64,000 nt of DNA, from contig OX453272.1 of assembly GCA_949710005.1 (NCBI GenBank), positions 15,525,494 to 15,589,493 of the forward strand, written 5' to 3'. Within the stretch, counting starts at the first letter, position 1. Every line of letters begins with the position of its first letter. The DNA is from Ricordea florida. Taxonomy: Eukaryota; Cnidaria; Anthozoa; Corallimorpharia; Ricordeidae. The notes below the pieces were generated by a model. It was not told where the DNA came from, ran no database searches, and was given only the letters and a program-made list of their open reading frames with translations. A program made the translations under genes and the position numbers. This document shows, in pieces, positions 1 to 9,327 of the stretch.

Positions 1-46
1 ATTATTTTTTTTCAATTAGACAAATATGCATACTAGAAATCTTCGG

Positions 47-146
47 GCGCGACAAAAATTATTTCCATTTAGAGAGTGACGACACAAAAAGTATTTCCAT
101 TCGAGAGAAGGGGCGACACAGAAAGTATTTCCATTTAGAGAGTGGC
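47..146. repeat. three imperfect ~33-bp tandem repeats before polB
   Basis: Three consecutive copies of a unit of about 33 bases occur here, each containing GCGACACA-AAGTATTTCC followed by ATTTAGAGAG or a one-base variant. They end directly before the polymerase gene at the left end of the Polinton-like element. They could be subterminal repeats or an upstream regulatory array. No matching inverted copy was seen near 12 kb. Confidence 0.7.
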
Positions 147-168
147 ACTGTTGTCTATTAATGTAAAC

Positions 169-3100
169 ATGTTTTCAGTCAAAGAATTACGCTCTTTGGT
201 ACGAAGCTATGGACTACATGTGGTTTTGAAGATGCGAAAAGCTGACCTCTTACGAGCGATCGGGGAGGCTCGCGCCGCAGAGTGGAGGAAACGACTCCAG
301 CGAGCGCTACAGACGGGGAGATACCCTGCTATAACCGGAGGGGGGATAGAGAACCCACACAAGAAGTGGCAACGCGCCCGCGAACTCCGTCAACTTGCGA
401 GAGAGGTTGACGCCGCTCTTCTCGCGGAGGGTGTCCGAAAGAGGACTACTCCAACGATGAGAGCAGAAGCTCGTAGAAGGATTGAAAACCGGCGAGCACC
501 CTTAGCGAGATCAATTATCGCAGAAGGGTCACGAATACTCGAAGAGTTGAATGGAGAAAGAGAGGGCGAGCAACGCGGGCGGCGCTTCTGGACGTGGTCT
601 TTCTTCCGTGGCGTGGACGGACCTCTGGTGGATCGGATTATGGATAAGCTCCGCGAGCGGGTCGCGACCAGTTTCTATCTGCGCTACAGCTACACCTATC
701 AACTAAGGAACATCGAAACGGGTAAAATCATCTTGTTTCCCAAAACTGCGAAAAGGAGTCCTTGGTTCCAGCGGCTCGAGCCAGAAGCTAGAGACTGGGT
801 GCAGGCGGAAGACGAGAAGCGCTTGTCAAGGGACCAAATCGAGCCACCTAGCACCAAATGGGTATTCATTCGTTTTATCTATGTGGAAGTCAAGGTCGTA
901 GTAGATCGGCAGTCGCCTCTGTTGGGTACAGGACCACTACCCGACTGGCTCCGAAGAAAGAAGGGAATGTATTCCTTGGACACGTATGGCGATAACCTTT
1001 GCCTCTTTCGCTGTATAGCGCTTCATCTTGGCGCGCGCGCGGATTGTTGCACCCTCCAAGCTCGTGATCTTGCTGCAGAGATATACCAATCGCACGAGAA
1101 TTGCCCAGGGGTTTCTCTCGATGAGCTGCGGAAAGTAGAGCAGCACTTCAAATTCGGGATCCGGGTATACGAACCGACAGAGTCTGGAGATTGGCTGCAT
1201 AAGAGGCACCCAGCGCACTATGAAAAAGTAGGTACTCCACCAATGACGATCGGCGTCTACGAGGGGCATGCGTTTCTCATTCGCGACATCCGGAAACTTG
1301 CGAAAGGGTTCGTGTGCAGGGAGTGCAACACGCGGCTGCCCAACCAGCTATGTGGTCACGGAGGCGAGCGAATGATAGAAGGTATCGCCGTAGACGGTTA
1401 TGATCCCAGTTCAAAGACCGTCTTCCAATTCAATGGGTGTCTATGGCACGGATGCAAAATTTGTTTCCCATCTACGAAGCAACGCCAGGAGCAACTTCGG
1501 AATCTTTCCAAGAAAAAGGGCAGTCCTGTTACCAGTGAAATGGCATACCAACAGACGCTCAAGCGTGAAGCGAAGATCCGAGCCGCGGGGTATCGCCTTG
1601 TGGTCAAGTGGCAGCACGAGGAGCCAAAACCTTGGAGAAAAGCTCGCATCCCCGATCCAAAGACAGCAACCTACCCCCACGCGATCGTGTACGACTTTGA
1701 GAGTCACCTCGACAAGACCAGCACTCGTCGTCCTACAGAAGACCTGACACTAGAGGGAACACATATTCCTATCTCCGTCTCACTATCAGACACCCTCGAC
1801 CCTGTTCCTGAGCACCTTTGTAATCGAGATCCGAAGTTGCTTATCGAGGAGTTCATTCGCGTGCTAGAACGCCGAGCTGCTAGGATACGAGAAGACGTCC
1901 GCCGTCAGTTCCTACCCGACACCATTGAGCTCTTGCCCAAAAAGTATCGGCGAGCGATCAAAGAGTGGTGCGATCAAGTCCCCGTGCTCGGGTTCAATTC
2001 AGGTAAGTACGATTTGAATTTGATCCGGAACTACTTTGTCGAAGAGCTCTGTAAGACGACCAACCAGTCCATCAAAGTGGGAGGTAAGGCCAACCAGATC
2101 ATGTTCATTACGACTCCGGACTTCAAATTCCTGGACGTTGTGAACTACATCGGCCCCGGCAAAACCTACGATGCTTGGGTCAAAGCCTACGGGTGTACCC
2201 TCTCGAAGTCGTGGTTCCCGTACGACTGGTTCGATACCCCCGACAAGCTCAACTTTCCCGGCTTACCGGACTACCCACAGTGGTATTCGAAACTAAAGGG
2301 CAAATATCTCGTTTCCCTTTCCGAATATCGGGCTTGCAAACGGCTATTCCGGGAGAAGGAGATGAAGACGTTCGCGGACTGGCTCCGCTATTATAACAAT
2401 CTTGACGTGGGCCCCTTCGTCGAAGCCCTCCAAAAGATGCGCGACTTCTACACATACTATGGCATCGACATCTTCAAAGATGCTGTAAGCCTACCAGGTG
2501 TCTCGATGAGGTTCGTCTTGTGAGGCACACTTCGCAGCCCAACCCGCCCAAGCTTTACGCCCCCAACAAAGAAGCATACGACATGCTCAAAGCGGCGGTT
2601 GTCGGAGGCCCTTTGATCGTATTTACCCGCTACCACGAGGTGGGAGTCTCAAGGATCCGCTCTCATCAGGTTGCAGAGGCCCGTCTCTGTCAACGCATCC
2701 TCGGGTACGACACGAACGCGCTCTACCTCTCTACCATGGCAGCCCCGATGCCCTGCGGGGAGGGAATGGTGATCCACTGTGGTAGGCCGGACGATGTCGT
2801 CGGATTTGTGGAGGCTCTTCGAGAAGGAAGGTGTTTCGGGTTCGCCGAGGTTGACATCGAGGTCCCTGAACACCTCTGGCCAAAGTTCGAAGAAATGCCC
2901 CCGCTCTTCCACAGCAAGGAGATCCCCCCATCAAGCGGTTCCCCAAGAGATGCTGGGCTATCTCGAGCGAATGGGACGAACCCGCTCAACAGATGCGAAG
3001 CTTGTAGGCGCATTGTCGGCCAAAAAGCTCTTGTTGTACACCCCCATCCTCCGCTGGTACCTCGACCACGGTTTGGTTGTAACCGCGGTCTACAGAACGA

Positions 3101-3957
3101 TCGACTACCAACCCCAAAAGATCTTCGGGTGGTTCGTCGACCGAGTAACCGAAGCTCGACGCCAAGGCGATGCCGACAAAGACAAAGCACTATTCGCCGA
3201 CCTCTTCAAATTGTTGGGGAATAGCTGCTACGGCAAATTCATTGAAGCGCTGGAGCGCCAGACGCTTGTCTCCTACACAACAGACGAAGCGGTGGTCGAT
3301 CGTGCTCTCCGATCTTCCTGGTTCGAGGACCTCAACGAAATAGGTGAAGCCACTGAACTACACAGGAGGAAGCAGAAGATAGAAATCACCCGCCCGTTTC
3401 AAATCGGGATCACGGTTTATCAGTTAGCGAAACTACGGATTCTCGAATTCTATTACGATTTCCTTGATCGTTTCGTAGATAGGAAAGACTTCGAGCTGAT
3501 CCAAATGGATACGGACAGCTTGTACATGGCCATCTCCGGGGCCAGCTTAGATGAAGTCGTACGCTCAGAGCTCCGCGGAAAATTTGAGGGCTGCAAGAAA
3601 CAGTGGCTCGCTTGGGATAAGTGGAGCGGACGGACGCCGCGCCTGTTCAAGCTAGAGTTCGAGGGCAGCCGGGCGATAGCGCTCTGCAGCAAGGCGTACT
3701 ACGTCGACAGCGAAGGAAAAAGTAAAACCTCGGCGAAGGGGATGGCCAAGAAAGACAACGACTTGACCTGGGGGAGATACAAAGCAACCCTCGATGGAGC
3801 GCTCAACCGGGCAGAAAACCGAGGCTTCCGCATGGTCGACGGGAAGATGACAACCTACCACCAGGAGAAATTAGGGCTTTCCGCCTACTACGACAAGAGA
3901 CGCATTCTACCCGACGGGATTCACACCGAACCCCTTGAGTACGCCTTTCGGGGGTAA
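169..3957 (+). pseudogene. polB: Polinton-type family B DNA polymerase, two frameshifts
   Basis: This encodes a protein-primed-type (DNA_pol_B_2) polymerase that would copy the element. The first ATG in frame is at 169; an upstream GTG at 142 is less likely. In order I see a SAP-like N-terminus, an OTU-like stretch (GDNLCLFRCIALH, about nt 985-1270), a Vsr-like nuclease region (VFQFNGCLWHGCKIC, about 1420-1465), the exonuclease motifs YDFES (about 1690) and GFNSGKYDL (about 1990), and the polymerase motifs A (DTNALYLS, about 2707), B (LLGNSCYGKF, about 3211) and C (MDTDSLYM, 3505-3528). The reading frame shifts near 2518 and again near 2925, so the copy cannot make the whole enzyme. All catalytic motifs survive. 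It converges on the integrase gene. Confidence 0.9.
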
Positions 3958-4928
3958 TTCGGTATTCCAAGGAACTACCTGCAGCTCTTCGCGGACGAAG
4001 CCTCGTTTGGGGCCGTCTCTGAAATAGTAGACCACAGGCTCACCAGGCCAAACAATCGCGCGCTCTTGGTCGAGAACCTCGAGACTCCAAATTGGATCCG
4101 TTGCGCGTCTTCGCCCACCCTCCTGTTCGCCGGGCTGGTATAAATACCGTAAGTCGGCGTCAGAGGAAAGTCTTCCTCCAAACCAACCGCTCTCCCAGGT
4201 ACACCAGAGGAAGGTTTTTGCGCCACCGATTTGGCCTCGATGGCATCCTGCGGTTTTTTCCCGATCAACCGCGTCGGTTCGTTGTTCAAAGCCGCGACAA
4301 CAGCAGGCAGACGAGCAACCCACTCAACCGATCTTTAACCTTCGGGAAGAAGCATCTCCTGGGCGTACTGGTAACCGAACAACCGCTTGGCTAGAGTCCT
4401 GTTGAACCTCTCAACGATCGCTTGGTCTCGGTGGATATCCACGCGGCCACGCTGAACTTCGGTATTGTGGCGAGCTAGTAGAGGTAAGACAGCTCCCATG
4501 AACTCTTTTCCTGGATCGACCTGGAGTAGCTTGGGCCACTCGAGAGGGCTTTGCTTGTAGATGCGCTCGAATGCCCCCGCAACTTCTTTCGCTTCCTTTG
4601 AAGCCAAAGGCTCAGCCTCCTTGTAGCGCGAGGCAACATCGACCACAGTGAGCGCATACTTGTAAAGCTTCCGCCCCCGTCCAGGGCGGTCATGCGGTAG
4701 AAATAGAAGATCGGCCTGATGAACCTCGTTTGGTGTTGAGACATTGAACCTCGGTCTTGGTATGCGTTGTGGGGGCGGGAGGTAGATCTGCCAAATTGCC
4801 TGTTTTTCTAGCCAAGCCAGGGTGGTATCTTCAGAGACGCCAGCCGCGACCGCCAACTTCTTCGACGTGGCGTGCCCCTTCCAATAGCCCTGGGGGCTGT
4901 AGTAGATATCGGACAGCTTCTTTTCCAT
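3907..4928 (-). pseudogene. int: Retroviral-type (DDE) integrase of the Polinton, broken
   Basis: An rve-family integrase that would insert the element into host DNA. The catalytic triad is visible as the D in QADLLFLPHD, the D in LLQVDPGKEF and the E in IVERFNRTLA. I place the start at the ATG at 4928, just after CTATAGACCA, rather than at an upstream TTG at 4949. An in-frame TAA at 4335-4337 interrupts the gene after the catalytic core. The same frame continues for about 55 codons, then the C-terminal basic/SH3-like part (RYLYQPGEQEGG, RDGPKRGFVREEL) lies in another frame, so there is a frameshift near 4160. Its 3' end overlaps the polymerase 3' end by about 50 bases. Confidence 0.88.
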
Positions 4929-4938
4929 TGGTCTATAG
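4925..4938 (-). promoter_or_regulatory. TATA-like motif abutting integrase start
   Basis: On the minus strand CTATAG lies four bases before the ATGG start of the integrase. It matches the arrangement at five other genes of the element. Its role as a promoter is inferred. Confidence 0.45.
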
Positions 4939-4965
4939 TTCCATCGCAAAGAAAGCTATTGTGCC

Positions 4966-5450
4966 TCACAACAATCGGCTAGCAGCATACCCAATGGCGA
5001 GCATCCCACCCCCTACATAGGCCAGTTCACCCGTTCGCTGGGAACTCGAAGGACGGTAATAATCGCTCCATTGCGGGGCATCGGTATCCGTGGGGCGAGG
5101 ATGGGTTTGGGCGTACAGATCTAGGGCGCGGTTTGTTGCGGCTGTGTCTTGGTCAGCGCGATTTCTCAGGCGATCCTGCTCTGCTTCCCAATCAGCCAGC
5201 TTTTCGCGGCTTTTCTGCCAGGCAGCCCAGTCAGCCTGGTACTTCTCCAAGGCTTTGTCGTGGCGCTTTCGCTCAGCCGCCATTGCATCAGGGCTCTTCC
5301 CAGATATCGCCCGAGCGAGATACGACCCACCTACGAAGGCCGTAGCGTTAAGGATAGCCCCACCCAGCATAACTGCTATGGTTGCCAACCAATAGCAATG
5401 CCTGTCAGAGTTGCCGCTTCGACAACAGTGTTTACGACTTTGTTGTCCAT
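4966..5450 (-). pseudogene. small membrane protein of the Polinton, frameshifted
   Basis: I do not recognise a named family. The best start is the ATG at 5450 (MDNKVVNTVVEAATLTGIAIG), preceded by TGTATACC. That frame hits a TAG at 5376-5378, and the rest of the protein runs in a neighbouring frame from about 5388. The two pieces join at one point inside the N-terminal hydrophobic segment (AVMLGGAILNATAF). The middle is a charged, likely coiled-coil helix (ERKRHDKALEKYQADWAAWQ) and the C-terminus has a second hydrophobic segment (LAYVGGGMLAIGYAASRLL). A two-membrane-helix virion or accessory protein is plausible by position between the integrase and the ATPase cluster, but is not shown. Confidence 0.6.
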
Positions 5451-5460
5451 GGTATACAAT
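5448..5460 (-). promoter_or_regulatory. TATA-like motif abutting start at 5450
   Basis: The minus strand reads TGTATACC immediately before ATGG. It is one of six similarly placed motifs in this element and supports choosing 5450 as the start. Confidence 0.4.
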
Positions 5461-5468
5461 ACAAAAAT

Positions 5469-5798
5469 CTACTCCATAATTTCGCGAGGCCGCACAGGCT
5501 CGGGTGGCAGGTGAGTACGCTTTGGCTGCTGCGGCTCCCTGCGATTGAGATGCGCTAGATACAGACTAAACAGACTGGCAAAGAGGCTCCCTGCGGCAAT
5601 CAGGAGCCCCCAATTCCAGCTTGTCGTAGCTCGGTGTGGTTCGTCGTGGCTCTCGCGAGCCCACTCTCGAGCCAGAGCTTGTCGAGCTTCTTTGTTCCTA
5701 GCCGCAAGGGCTCGGCCAGCCGCGACCTTCTTAGGATCCTTCTGCTTATTCGGAGCTACGGGAGCGGCCGGCGCTGTAATACGATCTTCTTCTTCCAT
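5469..5798 (-). CDS. small single-pass membrane protein, Polinton accessory
   Basis: An open frame of 109 codons from the ATG at 5798. The first 60 residues are charged and Ala/Lys/Arg-rich (KKVAAGRALAARNKEARQ). A single hydrophobic helix follows (WGLLIAAGSLFASLFSLYL), then a basic, Pro-rich tail. This suggests a membrane-anchored small protein. No catalytic motif is visible and no family name is offered. It sits in the minus-strand cluster downstream of the ATPase. A TATAGTATAC stretch lies about 20 bases before the ATG, a looser arrangement than at the neighbouring genes. Confidence 0.6.
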   Translation of the reverse strand: MEEEDRITAPAAPVAPNKQKDPKKVAAGRALAARNKEARQALAREWARESHDEPHRATTSWNWGLLIAAGSLFASLFSLYLAHLNRREPQQPKRTHLPPEPVRPREIME

Positions 5799-5854
5799 CA
5801 CTTTCAGACAGGGCTCGTATACTATACAAACACCAAAAAATTGCCAGCGGGACC

Positions 5855-6403
5855 CTAGCGAACAGTCGAAGACTCTGTGTGGCTACCTACATCTGCAAGA
5901 GGAACAACAAGATCGCTAGCATCTGGGCCTGCGGCCGTTGAAGACTCTGTGTGGCAACCTACATGAGGCAGTGCAGCCACTAGCGCCACCAATCGACCCC
6001 CGTTGAGAGCGATCCAGCCAGCTCCGTAGCTCAACTCACGTCGGATCAGAGCATCCTGCTGGAGGTCTGTTAACAGTGCCTGCTTGGAATCCAGTTTTTT
6101 CCCTACTGCTCCCAACAAATGGCCTACCGCCTTGCACGCGACCTTCAAAACCCTGCTAGAGAGACTGTGCTCGACCTGCTTTCCGAGGGTCACCTGGTAA
6201 CGAAGATGGAGCGAAGCAACCTCCGTGCTCGAGAGCTTGTGGACGTCGCCCAGCGACAGCTCCTTCCCCAAGTACTCCTTGGGGTTGCCCGCGGCTGCCA
6301 GAATAGCCAGTGCCTCCCGTTGTTCCCGAGCATCGTCTACGGGAGGCTCGCTGGGACATATCCCTTCTTCGCGGAGAATTTCATCCAGCACGGTGTCATC
6401 CAT
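5855..6403 (-). CDS. unrecognised 182-residue Polinton protein with C-terminal repeat
   Basis: An open frame starting two bases after the ATPase stop codon, so the two are tightly packed. The N-terminus is acidic (MDDTVLDEILREEG) and is followed by predicted helices. The last 40 residues hold an internal repeat: LPHVGCHTESST and, about 20 residues later, LADVGSHTESST. The matching DNA repeat (GACTCTGTGTGGC-ACCTACAT) is visible at about 5871-5893 and 5943-5966. The repeat may be a recent local duplication extending the reading frame. I recognise no family and assign no function. TATATAG lies two bases before its ATGG. Confidence 0.6.
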   Translation of the reverse strand: MDDTVLDEILREEGICPSEPPVDDAREQREALAILAAAGNPKEYLGKELSLGDVHKLSSTEVASLHLRYQVTLGKQVEHSLSSRVLKVACKAVGHLLGAVGKKLDSKQALLTDLQQDALIRRELSYGAGWIALNGGRLVALVAALPHVGCHTESSTAAGPDASDLVVPLADVGSHTESSTVR

Positions 6404-6414
6404 GACTATATATC
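6401..6414 (-). promoter_or_regulatory. TATATAG motif abutting start at 6403
   Basis: Minus strand ATATATAGTC directly precedes ATGG. It overlaps the stop region of the upstream ATPase gene, so the signal would lie within the gene cluster. Confidence 0.45.
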
Positions 6415-7053
6415 TGCCGAAACAATTTTGCTGGGAGCTGGGATTTCCAACACGATATCAAATGGATTGCGGAGACGGAAGCAAAGTCTGGCGTACGGAT
6501 GCTCCTTGAGCGCGGATAGCATTTGGTGCCGCTCCTCCTTCGAGTGTCCCACCCCGTAGTTCTCCCAAAGCGTTTTCCCATCGAGCTCGCTCGGGCTGTA
6601 AAACGTCAACGTCGCTGCCACATTCTCCCGGAAGGCTTTTGCCACGCTCGTGTATTGTTGGGTCAAAGGCCATACTAAAAAATTCTTGTGCCTGCCAGAG
6701 AAAGCCAGCTCGATCAAAGCGCTGCGATGTCTTTTTACGTCTTCACTGGCGGCGCAGTCATCCAGAATAAGCAACACCTGGCCACGACCTTCGAAGACCG
6801 CGACCGCCAACCGGAGGCACTTCTCAATTTCACCGGCCGCGTTCGCTGGCGCCAGGGCGACGAAGCCGGGGTCCTTCCGGGCAAATCGCCGATATGTTTT
6901 GTTGTGAGCGTAGGTGGGGCAAATCAAACACACAACGTGGAACTTCCCACGAAAAGGACCGCGGAGAGCTTTGACGACCAGTCTCGACTTCCCGGACGCC
7001 GTTGGGCCAACGATAAGCAGATGGCCGGGTATCAAATCGGTAAGACAATCCAT
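6406..7053 (-). CDS. FtsK/HerA-type genome-packaging ATPase
   Basis: A P-loop ATPase of 215 residues, the usual size for the packaging ATPase of Polintons and adenovirus-like elements, where it would drive DNA into the capsid. The Walker A motif GPTASGKS is at residues 16-23, Walker B LLILDDC at about 94-100, and a LTQQY sensor-like motif at about 149-153. The frame is intact from ATG 7053 to the stop at 6406, making this one of the few undamaged genes of the element. It lies just downstream of the capsid gene on the same strand. CTATATAG sits three bases before the ATGG. Confidence 0.85.
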   Translation of the reverse strand: MDCLTDLIPGHLLIVGPTASGKSRLVVKALRGPFRGKFHVVCLICPTYAHNKTYRRFARKDPGFVALAPANAAGEIEKCLRLAVAVFEGRGQVLLILDDCAASEDVKRHRSALIELAFSGRHKNFLVWPLTQQYTSVAKAFRENVAATLTFYSPSELDGKTLWENYGVGHSKEERHQMLSALKEHPYARLCFRLRNPFDIVLEIPAPSKIVSADI

Positions 7054-7064
7054 GACCTATATAG
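7051..7064 (-). promoter_or_regulatory. CTATATAG palindrome abutting ATPase start
   Basis: The 8-bp palindrome CTATATAG at 7057-7064 lies three bases upstream of the ATPase ATGG and 10 bases after the capsid gene stop at 7074-7076. Confidence 0.45.
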
Positions 7065-7073
7065 GGACGGTGA

Positions 7074-8323
7074 TTAATAGTAGGCGACTTGACTTCCAAG
7101 GTCGAATGCTGCGTCGCCTAGGAGGAAGACGTGGCAGTTGCCATGCCCAGAACCGCCGGCTTTTCGATAGATCCGAAACTGAAGATTTTTTCCCGGACCG
7201 AGGGCTCCTTGTCCGTCGCCGTGCACAAGGTGGTCGCGTGCCGTACGGAGATCGATGAAGATCCCGTATTTGTCGTGGAAGAACCCTGTAGGGCTCGGGT
7301 TATGAGCTGGTGTTATGAGGCCGGGTTATGAGCTGGTGGGTGCACCAACCATTCTGCGCCGGCTCGCGCCGTCTCCCAAATATCTGCGGGGAGCATGCCG
7401 CTGGGGTAAAGCGTGTTGGGGACGCCATTGAGGTCGAACTCAACCTTTGTCACTCCCAGATTCGGAAAGGCTTCGCTGTGTCGTGCTCCCGCGGGGAACT
7501 GGTCGACGAACAGGAACAGGACACCCACAAAGCTTTTGAGTTGCACGGGGATGTTGTCCGTGAGAATTGCCTCGGTGGCCTTCGCAAAGGAGATCACTTT
7601 GTAGTGCGAGATGTGGTTGTAAAGAACCACGCTCGGGACGTGCTGCGTGTAACCGGGGGACTCAATCACTTGATACACCATTTCGATGTTTTTGAGCGTG
7701 TAGCTCCCAATCTTGTTCGTATCCGAGCTTACGATGACATCTCTGGCGGCGGCGAGGGTGAGCTCCAACCGAATTGGCGGAAGACTTGCCGTATGGAGAA
7801 CGCCGTGGTTGCGAAGGAGCTCAAAATCAAGTGGGAGCCGATACTTTGGGAAGGCCTTGGCAATTGCTAGGTCCCCCGCCACATCGCCTTTGTCTCCGGC
7901 CTCTGAGCGGATTTTATTGACCGCGGTTGTCTGGATCCCTTGCTCGATACGTTTAGCTCGCTCTTCGGTGGGAAGCCACAGGTCGGAGAATGCTCCAACT
8001 AGGTCAGCGCGCTCCAGGTCCTCTAGGGTTTTATCTCCCATCTTGACGATCCTTCGCCGAATCAAACAGCGCCCCAGGTTGTCGACAACGCGATTGTTGG
8101 CGTGCTTAGTCGATCCGCCTAGCGACACCTCGCCTACAAGGGCTAGGGTGTCTGGGACTAGGACGGTGTCGGCTGGAAGTCTGGGAATGTCAACGTAAAG
8201 AGTCTCTTTGTGGATCGCCGAGCTCGGGTTAAAGGTCAAGCGGTGGGTGATGCGTTTTCCTTTTGCGGCCATGAGTGCGCGCGGCTCCTCCCTTGGGTCA
8301 AGCTTCTTGGAGATGTACGCCAT
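7074..8323 (-). pseudogene. double-jelly-roll major capsid protein candidate, disrupted
   Basis: This resembles the F54H12.2-like family regarded as the Polinton major capsid protein. Visible family features include RITHRLTFNPSS near the N-terminus, LPPIRLELTLA in the middle and FLFVDQFPAGARHSEAF later. The first frame runs 336 codons and stops at 7313-7315. A conserved-looking C-terminal piece (GFFHDKYGIFIDLR, RKAGGSG) continues in another frame to a stop at 7074-7076. The break coincides with a 26-bp tandem duplication (17 bases of CGGGTTATGAGCTGGTG repeated at 7296 and 7322). The span minus 26 bases is a multiple of three. The start at 8323 overlaps an AT-rich stretch shared with the divergent gene; an ATG at 8272 is an alternative. 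Confidence 0.78.
7296..7338. repeat. 26-bp tandem duplication inside capsid gene
   Basis: CGGGTTATGAGCTGGTG occurs at 7296-7312 and again at 7322-7338, a period of 26. The extra unit shifts the capsid frame and introduces the premature stop at 7313-7315. Confidence 0.85.
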
Positions 8324-8326
8324 TTT

Positions 8327-9327
8327 ATGACCCCTTTGATACCCCTCAATGACGACCCGGACGAGCCCGCCGGCGCTGAAGGTGGGGAGACTAGTAACCC
8401 ATTTCCCACGTTACCCGACGATGACGAAGGTAACGAGCAAATCGGGATGTATTCCTTAAGATCGCGAGGCCCACCACGAGAGCCTGCCACAGCAGAAACG
8501 TCGTTTTCGACCGACCCTGTTACTGGGAAGCCAATTGATACAATGTTGTTGCAGGGGGCACGCCCAAAAACGAAGATGGTGACCAACCCTTTTGATGGGA
8601 TGCCAATCAGCGAAAAAATGCTGAAAGATGCGAAGTTGGAATTGGAGAGCGAATATCCCTACATTAACGGAATCGAAATCGGTCTGGAAGACGGGCGTAT
8701 TATGATTCGTGCGTGGGAGGGGGAAAACAAGACGTGGCGCCCACTGAAAACCATGGATGGAAGTTTAACGAAGAACTTCTCTAAAGAATTGAAAGAACGA
8801 CTAGGTCCATCCACGGACGAGATCTTGGAACGGAATAACGCCAGAACTCAGGAGCTCGAGCAGCAAAACCTACAGGACGAGGAGATAAGAGACGCCCCCG
8901 ATACTTCACCGGACGATAGGCGTGCGCTGAGGCGCGGATTGCGGCACGCGAAGAAGAGATTCAAGAACTCGAGCGAGAAAGTGAAGCCGTTGAGGAGCGA
9001 ATGTCTCTTCGCGAACGCGTAAAAGCCATTTTCAAAAAGTACGGAGTAGGGGTCCTGGGGGTTCTCGTAGCGGCTGGGACGGTCATTGGGGTTATCTTGG
9101 GGACTTTACAGCGGGGGCTCTCCGGCGTAGCGCAAGGGGTAGGGCGGGGACTGAAGGCCATCGGAAAAAAGATCGGGGACCTCCTTCCTGGAGCTATAGG
9201 TGCCATTGTCTCGTTCCTCTTCCGCACAGCTGGAGAAGTTGTTGGTTTCTTAGCCAAAAACGCGTGGCTCTTGATCGTAGCCGTGGTCGTGTTTCTCATC
9301 GAGCGCTACAAGAAGAAGTCTACCTAA
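8327..9327 (+). pseudogene. Polinton membrane protein with coiled coil, frameshifted
   Basis: The ATG at 8327 lies three bases from the divergent capsid start. The first ~200 codons are hydrophilic (acidic N-terminus, then VTGKPIDTMLLQGARPK and NPFDGMPISEKM, two similar short motifs). That frame drifts into basic sequence and ends at 9022. From about 8940 a second frame encodes a charged helix (REEEIQELERESEAVEERM) leading straight into a hydrophobic C-terminal domain from 9001 (VGVLGVLVAAGTVIGVILG and NAWLLIVAVVVFLIERY). I read this as one gene split by a frameshift near 8935-8945. It may be a minor, membrane-active virion protein, but that is inference. Alternatively the ATG at 9001 starts a separate 108-residue protein. 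Confidence 0.62.

Noticed and set aside
937-1707. Minus-strand and second-frame ORFs over the polymerase
   Set aside because: They overlap a gene with strong family motifs and show none of their own.
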